Positions 17,979-26,418 of a DNA stretch of 39,669 bases are shown piece by piece. Every line of letters starts with the position of its first letter. Positions within the stretch are counted from its first letter, which is position 1. The notes beneath the pieces are model-generated. The model was not told the DNA's origin, searched no databases, and saw only the letters and a program-made list of their open reading frames with translations. Origin of the DNA: Clostridium acetireducens DSM 10703 (GTDB lineage: Bacteria; Bacillota; Clostridia; Clostridiales; Clostridiaceae); assembly GCF_001758365.1 (NCBI RefSeq), contig NZ_LZFO01000021.1:1-39669 (forward strand), read 5' to 3'. A program made the translations under genes and the position numbers.

Positions 17979-18881
17979 TTACTTTTTTTCTATGGAAAGA
18001 TTCACTATTTCATATTCTTCTTTATCATTTTCAGCTAAAATACTTAATTGTGTTTCTTCACTATTAGCAGATAATGATATTAAATTGTATATACTATCTT
18101 TTGAGAATATTTTATCCACATTTTCATTTATTTCATTGCCCAATTCATCTTTAGAAAAAACATATCTATTGTTATTTTTTTTATCATACAAAAGTATTTC
18201 CGAATTTTTTCTTTGTATATACAAAGATTTATCTTTTGGTTGAATTTCATCTTTAGATTTTTGTATATCTATGCCTTTAATAATAATTTTCTTTATAATA
18301 GAGTTAGTATCATTGCCATAATCAATTGTTCCATCTATAATAACCTTATTTAAAGTATCTTTATTTTCTTCTTTTACTGGTGTTTTATTATTTTCTTTTG
18401 CAATAAGGGATTCTGATTTATTATTTGGTTTTGGTAAATTGTTTTCCTCTTTTATTTTTTGCTTTTTAGTATTATTTTTATTTTCATTATTTTTTATATT
18501 ATTAGTATTAGCAGGTTTTTCTTTTTTATTTTCATTATTTGTAGTTTTTTCTTTTGGAACTTGTGCTGCAGTTTCTTTTGATTTTTCTACTGTATTTATA
18601 TTATTAGAATTAGCTATATTTTTATTCATATTTTCATTATTAGCTATACTCATAGTAGCAGCAGAGCCTATAAGAGAAACAGCTATTAATGCGGAAGCTA
18701 TTTTTAAATGCTTATAATACCTATTACTACTTTTTATTTCCTTGGATTTTAATTCCTTATCTTTTAAGGCTTTTTCCATTATTCTTTTTTTAAGGTTTTG
18801 CTTAAATTCCATATCTATTTCTATGTTATCTGCATCTTCTTTTAACATTTTGCAAATAATATTATAATCTTTATTTTTCAT
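17979..18881 (-). CDS. Anti-sigma-factor-like membrane protein
   Basis: 300 residues. The first 60 residues are cytoplasmic and charged, followed by one membrane segment (IASALIAVSLIGSAATMSIA). A long low-complexity Asn/Lys linker (about residues 75-165) follows, then an outside domain without recognised homology. Topology and the overlap with the ECF sigma gene identify it as the probable anti-sigma factor. No zinc-binding HxxxCxxC motif is seen. I choose ATG 18881: the RBS AGGAGG, inside the last codons of the sigma gene (SIGGDAYEK), gives 8-bp spacing. The 11-nt overlap implies translational coupling. The external signal is unknown; neighbours suggest envelope stress. Confidence 0.75.
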   Translation of the reverse strand: MKNKDYNIICKMLKEDADNIEIDMEFKQNLKKRIMEKALKDKELKSKEIKSSNRYYKHLKIASALIAVSLIGSAATMSIANNENMNKNIANSNNINTVEKSKETAAQVPKEKTTNNENKKEKPANTNNIKNNENKNNTKKQKIKEENNLPKPNNKSESLIAKENNKTPVKEENKDTLNKVIIDGTIDYGNDTNSIIKKIIIKGIDIQKSKDEIQPKDKSLYIQRKNSEILLYDKKNNNRYVFSKDELGNEINENVDKIFSKDSIYNLISLSANSEETQLSILAENDKEEYEIVNLSIEKK

Positions 18882-19380
18882 ATGCATCACCTCCTATACT
18901 TTCTTCATAGCTTTTTCTTACTTTTTTTATTGCTCTATTTATAGTAGTTTTCACAGTACTTTCTGGTATAGATAAAACTTCTGCTATTTCTTTAAATTTT
19001 AAACCTGAGTAAAACCTTAAATATATCATGTTTCTAGTTCTTTCCGGAAAAGATTTAAGTATTTCTTTTACTTCATTAAATTCTTCTTGTATTATAATAT
19101 TGTCAAATCCTTTTTCTTCTTTTCCTTCTCCTATAAATTCATCAATAGGAATTACTTTGCCCTTTTTTCTGTAAAAATCTATTATACAATTATGAGCTAC
19201 TCTAAATATCCAATTTTTGCTTTCTTCTACACTTCTTAATTTTTCTATATTTTCATATACTTTTATAAATACATTGGATATTATATCTTCTGCATTCCAT
19301 TTATCCTTAACAGATACAAAAATATATCTGTATACACTATCATAATAGGTGTCATAAATCTTTTCGAACTTGCTATCCAT
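18871..19380 (-). CDS. ECF-subfamily RNA polymerase sigma factor
   Basis: 169 residues. Region 2 spans about residues 5-70 (YDTYYDSVYRYIFVSV, AEDIISNVFIKVYENI, NWIFRVAHNCIIDFYRKKG), and region 4 about 105-160 (FPERTRNMIYLRFYSGLKFK, EIAEVLSIPESTVKTTINRA). No region 3 or 1.1, as expected for ECF. ATG 19380 fits the GAGGAGG RBS with 6-bp spacing; the TTG upstream at 19395 overlaps the RBS. A TGAAAC-N17-CGTA promoter lies upstream, so autoregulation is likely. Co-transcribed with the anti-sigma gene. Confidence 0.93.
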   Translation of the reverse strand: MDSKFEKIYDTYYDSVYRYIFVSVKDKWNAEDIISNVFIKVYENIEKLRSVEESKNWIFRVAHNCIIDFYRKKGKVIPIDEFIGEGKEEKGFDNIIIQEEFNEVKEILKSFPERTRNMIYLRFYSGLKFKEIAEVLSIPESTVKTTINRAIKKVRKSYEESIGGDAYEK

Positions 19381-19406
19381 AGTAAGCCTCCTCAAGTTCT
19401 ATTTTA

Positions 19407-19435
19407 TATACGTTTCAAACTACTTATTAGTTTCA
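19407..19435 (-). promoter_or_regulatory. ECF-type promoter, probable autoregulation of the sigma factor
   Basis: On the minus strand TGAAAC (19430-19435) and CGTATA (19407-19412) are separated by 17 bp, close to the TGAAAC-N16-CGTA pattern of Bacillus sigma-W-type ECF promoters. It lies 26 bp before the sigma ATG. A second TTTGAAAC overlaps the spacer. Confidence 0.6.
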
Positions 19436-19447
19436 ATAATTCCAGAA

Positions 19448-20311
19448 TTATTTATTATTTATTACTTCTATAGGTATACTATAGCTTTTGTAAGTTCCTC
19501 TATAAGAGTAATTTACATATATAAATGTTTTTCCAGCATTTAATGCCCTTATATTTCCATTTTCATCTATTGATAATATATTTTTGTCTTTTACATCATA
19601 GGTAATTTTGCTGCCTGGAATATTTGAATTTACATTTAAAAAATTAAATTCTCCTACAGGCATAATTCTGCTGTTTAAATTTATAGTTACAAATTCATTT
19701 TCTTCACAATATCCCCAAAAAGTTTTTATGTCATATTGGAAACTAATCCAAGAAGTTTTATCATTTAAATTTTCTCCAATGCCTATATCTGTTACTTCAG
19801 TTTTTCCTTTGTGATTTTCCACTACCTTTTTAGCTATTTTTAAAGCTTTTTCTTGTTCTTCTGGTCTTATATATACTTTGTTTACATGATGTTTTAATCC
19901 TGTTTCTATTTTATTGTAAAGGAAATCTGCCTCTTTATCTTCTACGTAAAATTTATATACCATTCTTTTGTTTAAATTATCTCCGTATATAGATTTTAAT
20001 CCTTTGTTTAAAACTATGTAATAAATTTTATTACTATCATATTCTTCTTTTGGTGCATCTATAATTATAAATTTTTCATCTAATTTCCAAAGGTATACTT
20101 CTGCAGGTATTGTGTTGCATTTTTCATCAATTACAGTTACATTGTCTTTTACTGTAGATGGGTCTACTTTCATGTTGAGTTTTATGGTCCATGTTTTTTG
20201 GGCTTTTACTACTTTGTCATTAGCTTCTACACTATAATTTACTTTAAATAAAAAAAACATTACTAAAAATAAAGTTAATGCTATATTGAACTTTTTACAT
20301 ATTTTTTCCAA
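19448..20311 (-). CDS. Secreted protein with SbsA-like and BIG2-like domains
   Basis: About 287 residues. Signal peptide in the first 31 residues (hydrophobic FNIALTLFLVMFFLFKVNYS). An N-terminal Bacterial-Ig-like domain (about 38-125: KTWTIKLNMKVDPSTVKDNV ... IYYIVLNKGLKSIYG) is of the SbsA/Big_5 type. A middle helical region has no match. The C-terminal 55 residues are BIG2-like (LSIDENGNIRALNAGKTFIY). The TTG at 20311 sits 8 bp after AGAGG; the GTG at 20320 overlaps the RBS. It lies just upstream of the sigma gene on the same strand, 67 bp away. Probably an envelope or surface protein; function unknown. Confidence 0.7.
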   Translation of the reverse strand: MEKICKKFNIALTLFLVMFFLFKVNYSVEANDKVVKAQKTWTIKLNMKVDPSTVKDNVTVIDEKCNTIPAEVYLWKLDEKFIIIDAPKEEYDSNKIYYIVLNKGLKSIYGDNLNKRMVYKFYVEDKEADFLYNKIETGLKHHVNKVYIRPEEQEKALKIAKKVVENHKGKTEVTDIGIGENLNDKTSWISFQYDIKTFWGYCEENEFVTINLNSRIMPVGEFNFLNVNSNIPGSKITYDVKDKNILSIDENGNIRALNAGKTFIYVNYSYRGTYKSYSIPIEVINNK

Positions 20312-20418
20312 TTTAATCACCTCTTAATATTTATTATCGATATTTTAACAAACACTTTAATGGAATTTTATAACAACATCTTGGGATTTATATTCTATAT
20401 ATAGTAAATTCTATTAAA

Positions 20419-20474
20419 AAAGCTTAAATCCTTTAAGTTAAACACTGTTAAATAATTCCTAGGATTTAAGCTTT
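20419..20474 (-). terminator. Terminator after the Gx transporter gene
   Basis: AAAGCTTAAATCCT pairs perfectly (14 bp) with AGGATTTAAGCTTT across a 28-nt loop. On the minus strand the stem is followed by a T-run. The remaining 20312-20418 holds no gene. Confidence 0.7.
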
Positions 20475-20478
20475 AAAT

Positions 20479-20988
20479 TTAATTTGAAATATTTATTTTA
20501 TTTAAAAATGATAGTAAGTATTTAGATGTTATACCTACAAATACTCCTGTACCTAATGAAACTGCTAAAAGTATAGGAAGGTATAAAAACATTTTTATGT
20601 TTTCAACTACTAGGGATGCTACAATAACTTGACCTATATTGTGAAAAGCTGCTCCCACTACACTTACTCCTATAATACTTATATTTTCTCTTCCTATTTT
20701 TTTAATAAAATACATAGATATTAAACTTAAAATTCCTCCAGAAAAGCTGTATAAAAAACTACTTAAAGAACCTCCAAACATACTGACTAAAAGTATTCTA
20801 ATTAAAACCACCATTAATGTATCTTTAAATCCAAAAATATATAAGGATACTATGGTTATTATATTAGCAAGACCTAATTTTGCTCCTGGTGCAATAAAAG
20901 GCACTGGTATAGATCTTTCTATAATATTTAAAGCTAATGCCTGGGCAATAAGTAATGATATAAATACCATTTTCTTTGTGTTTGTCAT
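20479..20988 (-). CDS. Gx transporter family (Hpre_diP_synt_I) membrane protein
   Basis: 169 residues, five or six membrane segments. The N-terminus (MVFISLLIAQALALNIIERS, then PVPFIAPGAKLGLANIITIV) is typical of proteins annotated as heptaprenyl diphosphate synthase component I or Gx transporter, which resemble the substrate-binding membrane unit of ECF transporters. It follows the NusG-II gene by 21 bp on the same strand. This pair often accompanies rnf and apbE genes in clostridia (from memory), suggesting a link to quinone, flavin or redox chemistry. The substrate is not established. Confidence 0.85.
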   Translation of the reverse strand: MTNTKKMVFISLLIAQALALNIIERSIPVPFIAPGAKLGLANIITIVSLYIFGFKDTLMVVLIRILLVSMFGGSLSSFLYSFSGGILSLISMYFIKKIGRENISIIGVSVVGAAFHNIGQVIVASLVVENIKMFLYLPILLAVSLGTGVFVGITSKYLLSFLNKINISN

Positions 20989-21009
20989 AATAATTGCCTC
21001 CTTGCAATT

Positions 21010-21390
21010 TTAATAAGAAATTTCATCTATATTAGATTTTTTGTGGGATTTAATTTCTATAAGTAACTTATGAGGAAGGCAAGCTATAGTTTCGCCTACA
21101 TTTTCTATATAACCTTCTTTTACACATATTTGATTGTGACAATCAGATTCTAATATTCTTATTTTACCATGTTTTACTTCTATTATGTTTTCTCCTAAGT
21201 CTGTTTTTATATTAATTTTTTCTTTATAGTTTTTATCTTCTAAAGACACTGTTTTGTATAAATTACCTTTTACATATATTTCTGCATATTTATTTTCATA
21301 AGATTTTGAAAAATAAAATTTATATGCTAAAAAAGATACTCCAGATATTATAATTAAAGTTATTATTATAATCAAATCAAATTTTTTCAT
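21010..21390 (-). CDS. NusG domain II-containing membrane-anchored protein
   Basis: 126 residues. One N-terminal membrane anchor (LIIIITLIIISGVSFLAYKF), then an extracytoplasmic NusG-domain-II fold (EIYVKGNLYKTVSL; IIEVKHGKIRILESDCHNQI) with the family Cys pair C-H-N-Q-I-C and a third Cys in ETIACLPHKLLIEI. These proteins are not transcription factors; they are found beside Rnf/ApbE genes. Divergent from apbE, so it shares the 160-bp intergenic control region with it. RBS AAGGAG. Confidence 0.88.
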   Translation of the reverse strand: MKKFDLIIIITLIIISGVSFLAYKFYFSKSYENKYAEIYVKGNLYKTVSLEDKNYKEKINIKTDLGENIIEVKHGKIRILESDCHNQICVKEGYIENVGETIACLPHKLLIEIKSHKKSNIDEISY

Positions 21391-21455
21391 AATTTTCTCC
21401 TTATTATTTTTATACTTGATTTATTTTATCACATTAAATAATGTTCTTCAATTTG

Positions 21456-21485
21456 TTGAGTAGAATATAGATTATGTATTATAAT
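21456..21485 (+). promoter_or_regulatory. Candidate apbE promoter
   Basis: TTGAGT (21456-21461) and TATAAT (21480-21485) are 18 bp apart, 65 bp before the apbE ATG. Confidence 0.45.
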
Positions 21486-21550
21486 GTAGTTATATTATTT
21501 TTACTATTTTCGTAAACTTTTAATAATTTATAAAACAAGGAGGCTTAAAA

Positions 21551-22597
21551 ATGAAATTTAAAAACAAAGCATTTGTTTTTTTTATAATCGTTATTTCTTT
21601 TTTAGTAACGGCTATAGGTTGCTCAAAGAAATTTAATGAAAAAGATGCTAAAACTAAATCTGGATATGCCCTAGGAACTATTATTAATATAAAAGTATAT
21701 GACAATGTGGATGATAAAGTTTTTGATGAAGTTTTTAAAAAGCTTAAAGAAATAGAAAATAAAATGAGTATTAATTTAAATACTAGTGAAGTTATAGATA
21801 TAAATAATAAAGCTGGAGTAGACTATGCTAGTGTTTCTGAAGAAACTTTTTTTGTTATAAAAGAAGCTATTCATTATTCCTCTATATCTAACGGAAATTT
21901 TGATATTACTGTAGGTCCTTATGTTAAGCTTTGGAATATTGGCACAGATAAAGAAAGAATACCTTCTGAAAGTGAAATTAATAGCAATAAAGATTTAATA
22001 GGATATAAAAATATAATATTAGATGAAAATAATAAAAAAATAAAGCTTTCTAAAAAAGGTATGATTATTGATTTAGGTGCTATTGCAAAAGGCTATGCTG
22101 CTGATGAAGTTTATAAAATTCTTAAGAAAAATGGAATAAACCATGCTATTGTAAATCTTGGTGGTAATATATTTGCCCTAGGTTCTAATCCTAAAGGAGA
22201 GCCTTGGAAAATAGGTGTACAAAATCCTCTTACTAAAAGAGGTAATTCTATAGGAACTTTAGATATTAATAATCAATCTGTAGTTACTTCTGGTATATAT
22301 GAAAGGTATTTTGAGAAAGATGGAAAAAGGTATCATCATATTATAAATCCTTTTACAGGCTATCCTGTAGATAGCAATTTAGCTAGTGTAACTATTATAA
22401 GTGATAAATCCATAGATGGAGATGCTTTATCCACAGCCACATTTTGTTTAGGTGTGGATAAGGGTATGAAGCTTGTGGAAAACTTAAGAGATGTAGATGC
22501 TATATTTGTTACAAAAGATTCTAAGGTATATGTAACTTCTGGAATCAAAGATAATTTTAAAATAACAAATACAAGCTTTAAGTTAGTTAAGAGTTGA
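21551..22597 (+). CDS. apbE: FAD:protein FMN transferase ApbE (lipoprotein)
   Basis: 348 residues. A type II signal peptide ends in a lipobox (VTAIGC, Cys at 24). The ApbE domain has the usual order: ALGTIINIKVYD, MSINLNTSEVIDIN, FDITVGPYVKLWNIG, IDLGAIAKGYAADEV, NHAIVNLGGNIFALG, YHHIINPFTGYP and the metal-binding IDGDALSTATF. ApbE transfers FMN from FAD to Ser/Thr of target proteins outside the membrane; RnfG and RnfD, encoded 2-4 kb away, are the obvious substrates. Strong RBS AAGGAGG. The last five codons (KLVKS) lie within the inverted repeat beginning at 22584, so the element supplies the stop codon. Confidence 0.95.
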   Translation: MKFKNKAFVFFIIVISFLVTAIGCSKKFNEKDAKTKSGYALGTIINIKVYDNVDDKVFDEVFKKLKEIENKMSINLNTSEVIDINNKAGVDYASVSEETFFVIKEAIHYSSISNGNFDITVGPYVKLWNIGTDKERIPSESEINSNKDLIGYKNIILDENNKKIKLSKKGMIIDLGAIAKGYAADEVYKILKKNGINHAIVNLGGNIFALGSNPKGEPWKIGVQNPLTKRGNSIGTLDINNQSVVTSGIYERYFEKDGKRYHHIINPFTGYPVDSNLASVTIISDKSIDGDALSTATFCLGVDKGMKLVENLRDVDAIFVTKDSKVYVTSGIKDNFKITNTSFKLVKS

Positions 22598-22795
22598 GAG
22601 TTGAGAGTTAAGAGTTGATGTGGATTTATTTCGTTCCTCAATAAATCTGGAGTTTTTATTTTTTTAATTTTCTATTATAAATTTAGTTGAAAATTTTATT
22701 CCGATTTTACACATCAACTCTCAACAATTTCGATTTATTGAGGCACGAAATAAATCCACATTAACTCTTAACTCCTAACTCTTAACTCTCAACTA
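22584..22795. repeat. Inverted-repeat element with 'TTAACTC' heptamer arms
   Basis: The left arm (22584-22647) and right arm (22732-22795) are inverted, about 64 nt each. They share runs of AGTTAAG/AGTTGAG-type heptamers and a TGTGGATTTATTTCG block, with a few mismatches. The 84-nt centre holds an extra CATCAACTCTCAA. Same heptamer family as 15864-16321 but a different centre. It overlaps the apbE stop codon. Confidence 0.7.
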
Positions 22796-22854
22796 AAAAA
22801 GAAGCTTAAAAAAGAAGCTGTCTACCGACAGCTTCTTTTTTAAGCTTCTTTTTT
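22795..22854 (-). terminator. 28-bp perfect terminator stem of the rnf operon
   Basis: Two perfectly complementary 28-nt arms (22795-22822 and 22827-22854) around TACC, containing GAAGCTT and GAAGCTGTC blocks separated by A/T runs. The stem includes the last four sense codons (KKEA) and stop codon of rnfB, and can work for both convergent genes. Confidence 0.85.
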
Positions 22855-23652
22855 CAATAGCTTAGAAATTGCTTTTGTTGGGCATTTTTGTGTACATAAT
22901 CCGCATTGTACACATTTTTCGTAATCAACTTTAGCAAGGTTGTTTTCCATTACTATGGCTTCTTTTGGACATACTTTTGCACATAGTCCACAGCCTAAAC
23001 ATCCTGCTGAACAATTGTTTTTAACTTCTATACCCTTGTCATGTGAGTTACATTGAACACGTACTCTCTTTGATACTGGTACTAATTCAATAACGTTCTT
23101 TGGACAAGTATTTGCACAGGCTCCGCAGCCTACACATTTATCTTCATCTATATTTGCTATTCCGTCTTTTATTTCTATTGCTCCAAATTGACAAGCCTTT
23201 ACACAGCTTCCTAGTCCTAAACATCCAAAGGAACAAGCTTTAGCTCCTCCTCCTGGTATTAAAGCTGCATCTCTACAGTCTTGTAGACCTGCATATATAT
23301 TTTTATCTTTTGCATTGTTGCAAGTTCCGTTACATTTTACAAAAGCTTTCTTTGGTTCGCTTTCGTCTACTTCAAGTCCCATTACTTCAGCTATTTTTTC
23401 TACAGCTGCTGCTCCACCAACGGCACAACAGTTTGGTGGTGCTGCTCCTTCAACTACTGCTTGTGCATAAGCATCACAACCTGCAAATCCACAACCACCG
23501 CAGTTAGCACCTGGAAGAGCTTCTCTTACCTTTGGAACTCTTTCGTCTACTTCTACAGCGAATTTTTTAGATGCATATCCAAGAAGCATGCCTATTGCCA
23601 ATCCCATACATCCTAAGCTTAATATCGGATAAGCTAATTCTTTTATATCCAA
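22840..23652 (-). CDS. rnfB: Rnf complex subunit RnfB (Fe-S ferredoxin subunit)
   Basis: 270 residues. An N-terminal membrane helix (LGCMGLAIGMLLGYASKKFA) is followed by a four-Cys 4Fe-4S domain (GANCGGCGFAGCDAYA with PPNCC) and several further ferredoxin-type clusters (CVGCGACANTCPKNV, CLGCGLCAKVCPKEA, CVQCGLCTQKCPTKA, plus an irregular CSFGCLGLGSCVKAC). RnfB accepts electrons from ferredoxin and passes them into the complex. Last gene of rnfCDGEAB, 13 bp after rnfA. The gene runs into the terminator stem. Confidence 0.97.
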   Translation of the reverse strand: MDIKELAYPILSLGCMGLAIGMLLGYASKKFAVEVDERVPKVREALPGANCGGCGFAGCDAYAQAVVEGAAPPNCCAVGGAAAVEKIAEVMGLEVDESEPKKAFVKCNGTCNNAKDKNIYAGLQDCRDAALIPGGGAKACSFGCLGLGSCVKACQFGAIEIKDGIANIDEDKCVGCGACANTCPKNVIELVPVSKRVRVQCNSHDKGIEVKNNCSAGCLGCGLCAKVCPKEAIVMENNLAKVDYEKCVQCGLCTQKCPTKAISKLLKKEA

Positions 23653-23665
23653 TTTCTACACCTCC

Positions 23666-24244
23666 TTAATGTATTAATCCTTGGAATCCTAAGAATGCTA
23701 ATGACATTAATCCAGCTGATATAAGTGTTATAGGGAATCCCTTTAACGCTTCTGGTAAATTTGGGTTTGAGTCTATTCTTTCTCTTAATCCTGCAAGTAA
23801 AACTATTGCTAGGAAGTAACCTAATGCAGCTGCAACACCATTAACAACAGATTCTATTAAGTTGTATTTTTCGTTCATGTTAATTATAGCAGCACCTAGA
23901 ACGGCACAGTTTGTAGTTATTAATGGAAGATATATTCCTAGAGCTTTGTATAAGCTTGGACTTTTCTTTTTAATAACCATTTCAACGAACTGAACTAGTG
24001 CAGCAATAACTAATATAAAGGCTATATTATACAAATACTCAATGTGCAATGGTACTAATATTAAGTTATATACTAAATAAGCCATAAGAGATGCAAGTCC
24101 CATAACGAATGTAACTGCAAGTCCCATTCCTGTAGCAGTTTCTGTTTTTTTAGAAACTCCAAGGAATGAACATATACCAAGGAACCTAGACATAACGAAG
24201 TTATTTATTAATATTCCACTTATTAATATAGTAAATATTTTCAT
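23666..24244 (-). CDS. rnfA: Rnf complex subunit RnfA (membrane)
   Basis: 192 residues, six membrane segments. Characteristic stretches are NNFVMSRFLGICSFLGVS and LPLITTNCAVLGAAI, whose conserved Cys residues coordinate the intramembrane Fe-S cluster shared with RnfE in this family. RnfA and RnfE are homologous, inverted-topology subunits that form the ion-translocating core. Good RBS (AAAGGTGG). 35 bp after rnfE. Confidence 0.97.
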   Translation of the reverse strand: MKIFTILISGILINNFVMSRFLGICSFLGVSKKTETATGMGLAVTFVMGLASLMAYLVYNLILVPLHIEYLYNIAFILVIAALVQFVEMVIKKKSPSLYKALGIYLPLITTNCAVLGAAIINMNEKYNLIESVVNGVAAALGYFLAIVLLAGLRERIDSNPNLPEALKGFPITLISAGLMSLAFLGFQGLIH

Positions 24245-24279
24245 ATTTCTCCACCTTTCTTTATGAATTTAGACACCTA

Positions 24280-24882
24280 TTATTTTCCTTCTTTCTTTAA
24301 TCTTCTTACATTAAGTAAAGCCATTAATATTCCTAGAGTAAAGAAAGCACCTGGCGCCAAAATCATAATTAAAGCAGGTTGGTATGATGGCGGCATTATT
24401 TGCATACCAAAAACTTTACCAACTCCTAGTAATTCTCTTATTACACCTAAAACAGTTAATGCAACAGTAAATCCAAGTCCCATTCCAAGTCCATCAAATA
24501 TAGAAGCTATTACACCGCTCTTATTTGCATAAGCTTCTGCTCTACCTAATATTACACAGTTAACAACTATAAGAGGAATAAATATTCCTAGTGACTTTGA
24601 AAGTGCTGGTGAAAAACCTTTCATAAGTAAATCTAGTAATGTAACTAATCCTGCTATTATAACTATATATGCAGGTATACGAACCTTATCTGGTATTACT
24701 TTTCTAAGTAAAGATATAAGAGCATTGGAGGCCATTAATACTGCTGTAGCAGCTAGTCCCATTCCTATACCATTTGTAGCACTTGTAGTAACAGCTAGTG
24801 TTGGACACATAGCAAGTACTTGAACAAATATAGGGTTTTCTTTAACGATACCATTATAAATTCTTTCGCCTACTACACCCAT
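24280..24882 (-). CDS. rnfE: Rnf complex subunit RnfE (membrane)
   Basis: 200 residues, six membrane segments. Family segments are GIVKENPIFVQVLAMCPTLA, FIPLIVVNCVILGRAEAYA and SIFDGLGMGLGFTVAL. Pairs with RnfA and carries the matching cluster Cys residues. Its start overlaps the rnfG stop (TAATG), implying coupled translation. RBS GGAGGA lies within rnfG. Confidence 0.97.
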   Translation of the reverse strand: MGVVGERIYNGIVKENPIFVQVLAMCPTLAVTTSATNGIGMGLAATAVLMASNALISLLRKVIPDKVRIPAYIVIIAGLVTLLDLLMKGFSPALSKSLGIFIPLIVVNCVILGRAEAYANKSGVIASIFDGLGMGLGFTVALTVLGVIRELLGVGKVFGMQIMPPSYQPALIMILAPGAFFTLGILMALLNVRRLKKEGK

Positions 24883-25451
24883 TATTTATTTCCTCCTTTC
24901 AACTTAGTTTCATAATATTTAATTGCTTCATTAACACCTGAAGTTACACCTTTTGATGTAATAGTTGCACCTGTTATAGCTGAAATTTCAGTATCCTTTG
25001 ATGCAGTTCCTTTTACAACACTTAATTCTGTAGCTGGTTTGTCTTTATATTGTCCATAAAATTTTGGATCTTCAGAGTTAGCTCCAAGTCCTGGAGTTTC
25101 TGAGTGTGATAATATTTTTATTCCTGTAACTTTATCTTCTGTAGAAATACCTACAACTATTTCTATTTTTCCACCATATCCTTTTGGTTTAACCTTTATG
25201 CAGTATCCTTCTACTTTATCTCCACTAACACCTTTGTTTATTTCTTGTACTATAGAAGTGTCAGGAAAAGTAACGTCTTCTTTTTTAAATTCTGCTGCTT
25301 GAGGTAATATTTCTTTCATTGCCTCATTATTTGTAACTATTGCTTGTTGTTCAATAGGCTCTTTTGTTACAAGATAAGCCTGAGCAATTAAAAAAGCTGT
25401 AACTGCTGTAATTGCTAAAAGTATTAATCCTAATTTACTATTTTCCTTCAT
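24882..25451 (-). CDS. rnfG: Rnf complex subunit RnfG (covalent FMN)
   Basis: 189 residues. One N-terminal membrane anchor (LGLILLAITAVTAFLIAQAY) and an extracytoplasmic FMN-binding domain. The flavinylation motif AITGATITSKG near residues 158-168 has the acceptor Thr (T163), which ApbE modifies by phosphoester linkage. SHSETPGLGA is also conserved. Its ATG follows the rnfD TAA directly. Electrons pass through this flavin toward RnfC and NAD. Confidence 0.97.
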   Translation of the reverse strand: MKENSKLGLILLAITAVTAFLIAQAYLVTKEPIEQQAIVTNNEAMKEILPQAAEFKKEDVTFPDTSIVQEINKGVSGDKVEGYCIKVKPKGYGGKIEIVVGISTEDKVTGIKILSHSETPGLGANSEDPKFYGQYKDKPATELSVVKGTASKDTEISAITGATITSKGVTSGVNEAIKYYETKLKGGNK

Positions 25452-26384
25452 TTACTTCACCCCCCCAAATACTTTTGGAGCTGTGTATTTTTCAATTAGA
25501 GGTACAAATAAATTCATGAATAATATTGAATATGATACACCTTCTGGATATCCTCCAAATATACGAATAACAGTTGCTATAATACCACAACCAAGTCCAA
25601 ATATAAGTTGTCCCTTTGGTGTAATTGGTGATGTAGTATAGTCAGTTGCCATGAAGAAAGCTCCAAGCATTAATCCACCGACAAATATTTCATATACTGG
25701 ATTAGCTGTTCCAAATCCATTTCTTCCTAAAATGAAAGTTAAAACAAATACTGTTCCTATATAAGCAGTTGGTATTCTCCAAGAAATTACCCTTTTATAT
25801 ATTAAATAAAGTCCACCTAATATTAGTGCTAAAGCAGATGTTTCACCTATACATCCACCTATGTTTCCTATAAACACGTTTGCTAAGCTAGGTAATTCGC
25901 CTTGTCCACTTTTTAAAATTCCTAAAGGAGTAGCTGTTGTAACACCGTTTAATGTCCAAGTAGTCATTTGTACTGGCCAAGATGCTAGTAAAAATGCTCT
26001 TGCTGCTAATGCAGGGTTTACAAAGTTAGCTCCTATACCACCAAACATTTGTTTAACTATAATAATTGCAAAAAATCCGCCTACTACCGGCATCCATAGT
26101 GGTATTGATGGTGGTAAGTTAAAAGCTAGTAAAAGTCCTGTTACTGCAGCACTATAATCATTTATTGCAATAGGTTTATGTGTGCATTTTTGCCATAGTG
26201 CTTCTGCAGCTATACAGGAAGCTACTGATATAACCATAACTAACAACGCCTGGAATTTAAAAAAGTATATTCCGGCAATTGCTGCTGGAAGTAACGCAAT
26301 CAATACATCTCTCATTATACCCGCTACTGTATCTTTTGAACGAATATGTGGAGATGAGGAAACTGTATATAATGTTTCAGACAT
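25452..26384 (-). CDS. rnfD: Rnf complex subunit RnfD (covalent FMN, membrane)
   Basis: 310 residues, about nine membrane segments, homologous to NqrB. The flavin site is in NGVTTATPLGI (about residues 146-156; T152 is the expected acceptor). Other conserved parts are KQMFGGIGANFVNPALAARA and GAFFMATDYTTSPITPKGQL. Good RBS (AAGGAGG). 34 bp after rnfC. RnfD is proposed to carry the ion-pumping channel together with RnfA/E. Confidence 0.97.
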   Translation of the reverse strand: MSETLYTVSSSPHIRSKDTVAGIMRDVLIALLPAAIAGIYFFKFQALLVMVISVASCIAAEALWQKCTHKPIAINDYSAAVTGLLLAFNLPPSIPLWMPVVGGFFAIIIVKQMFGGIGANFVNPALAARAFLLASWPVQMTTWTLNGVTTATPLGILKSGQGELPSLANVFIGNIGGCIGETSALALILGGLYLIYKRVISWRIPTAYIGTVFVLTFILGRNGFGTANPVYEIFVGGLMLGAFFMATDYTTSPITPKGQLIFGLGCGIIATVIRIFGGYPEGVSYSILFMNLFVPLIEKYTAPKVFGGVK

Positions 26385-26418
26385 ATAAAATTCCTCCTTG
26401 CTAATTTTCTAAAATGTA

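Noticed and set aside
17992-18717. Plus-strand frames of 83 and 92 codons within the anti-sigma gene
   Set aside because: Phe/Leu-rich antisense of the Asn/Lys linker; no RBS and no independent support.
22360-22641. 93-codon minus-strand frame overlapping apbE
   Set aside because: Antisense to conserved ApbE motifs and starting in the heptamer repeat.
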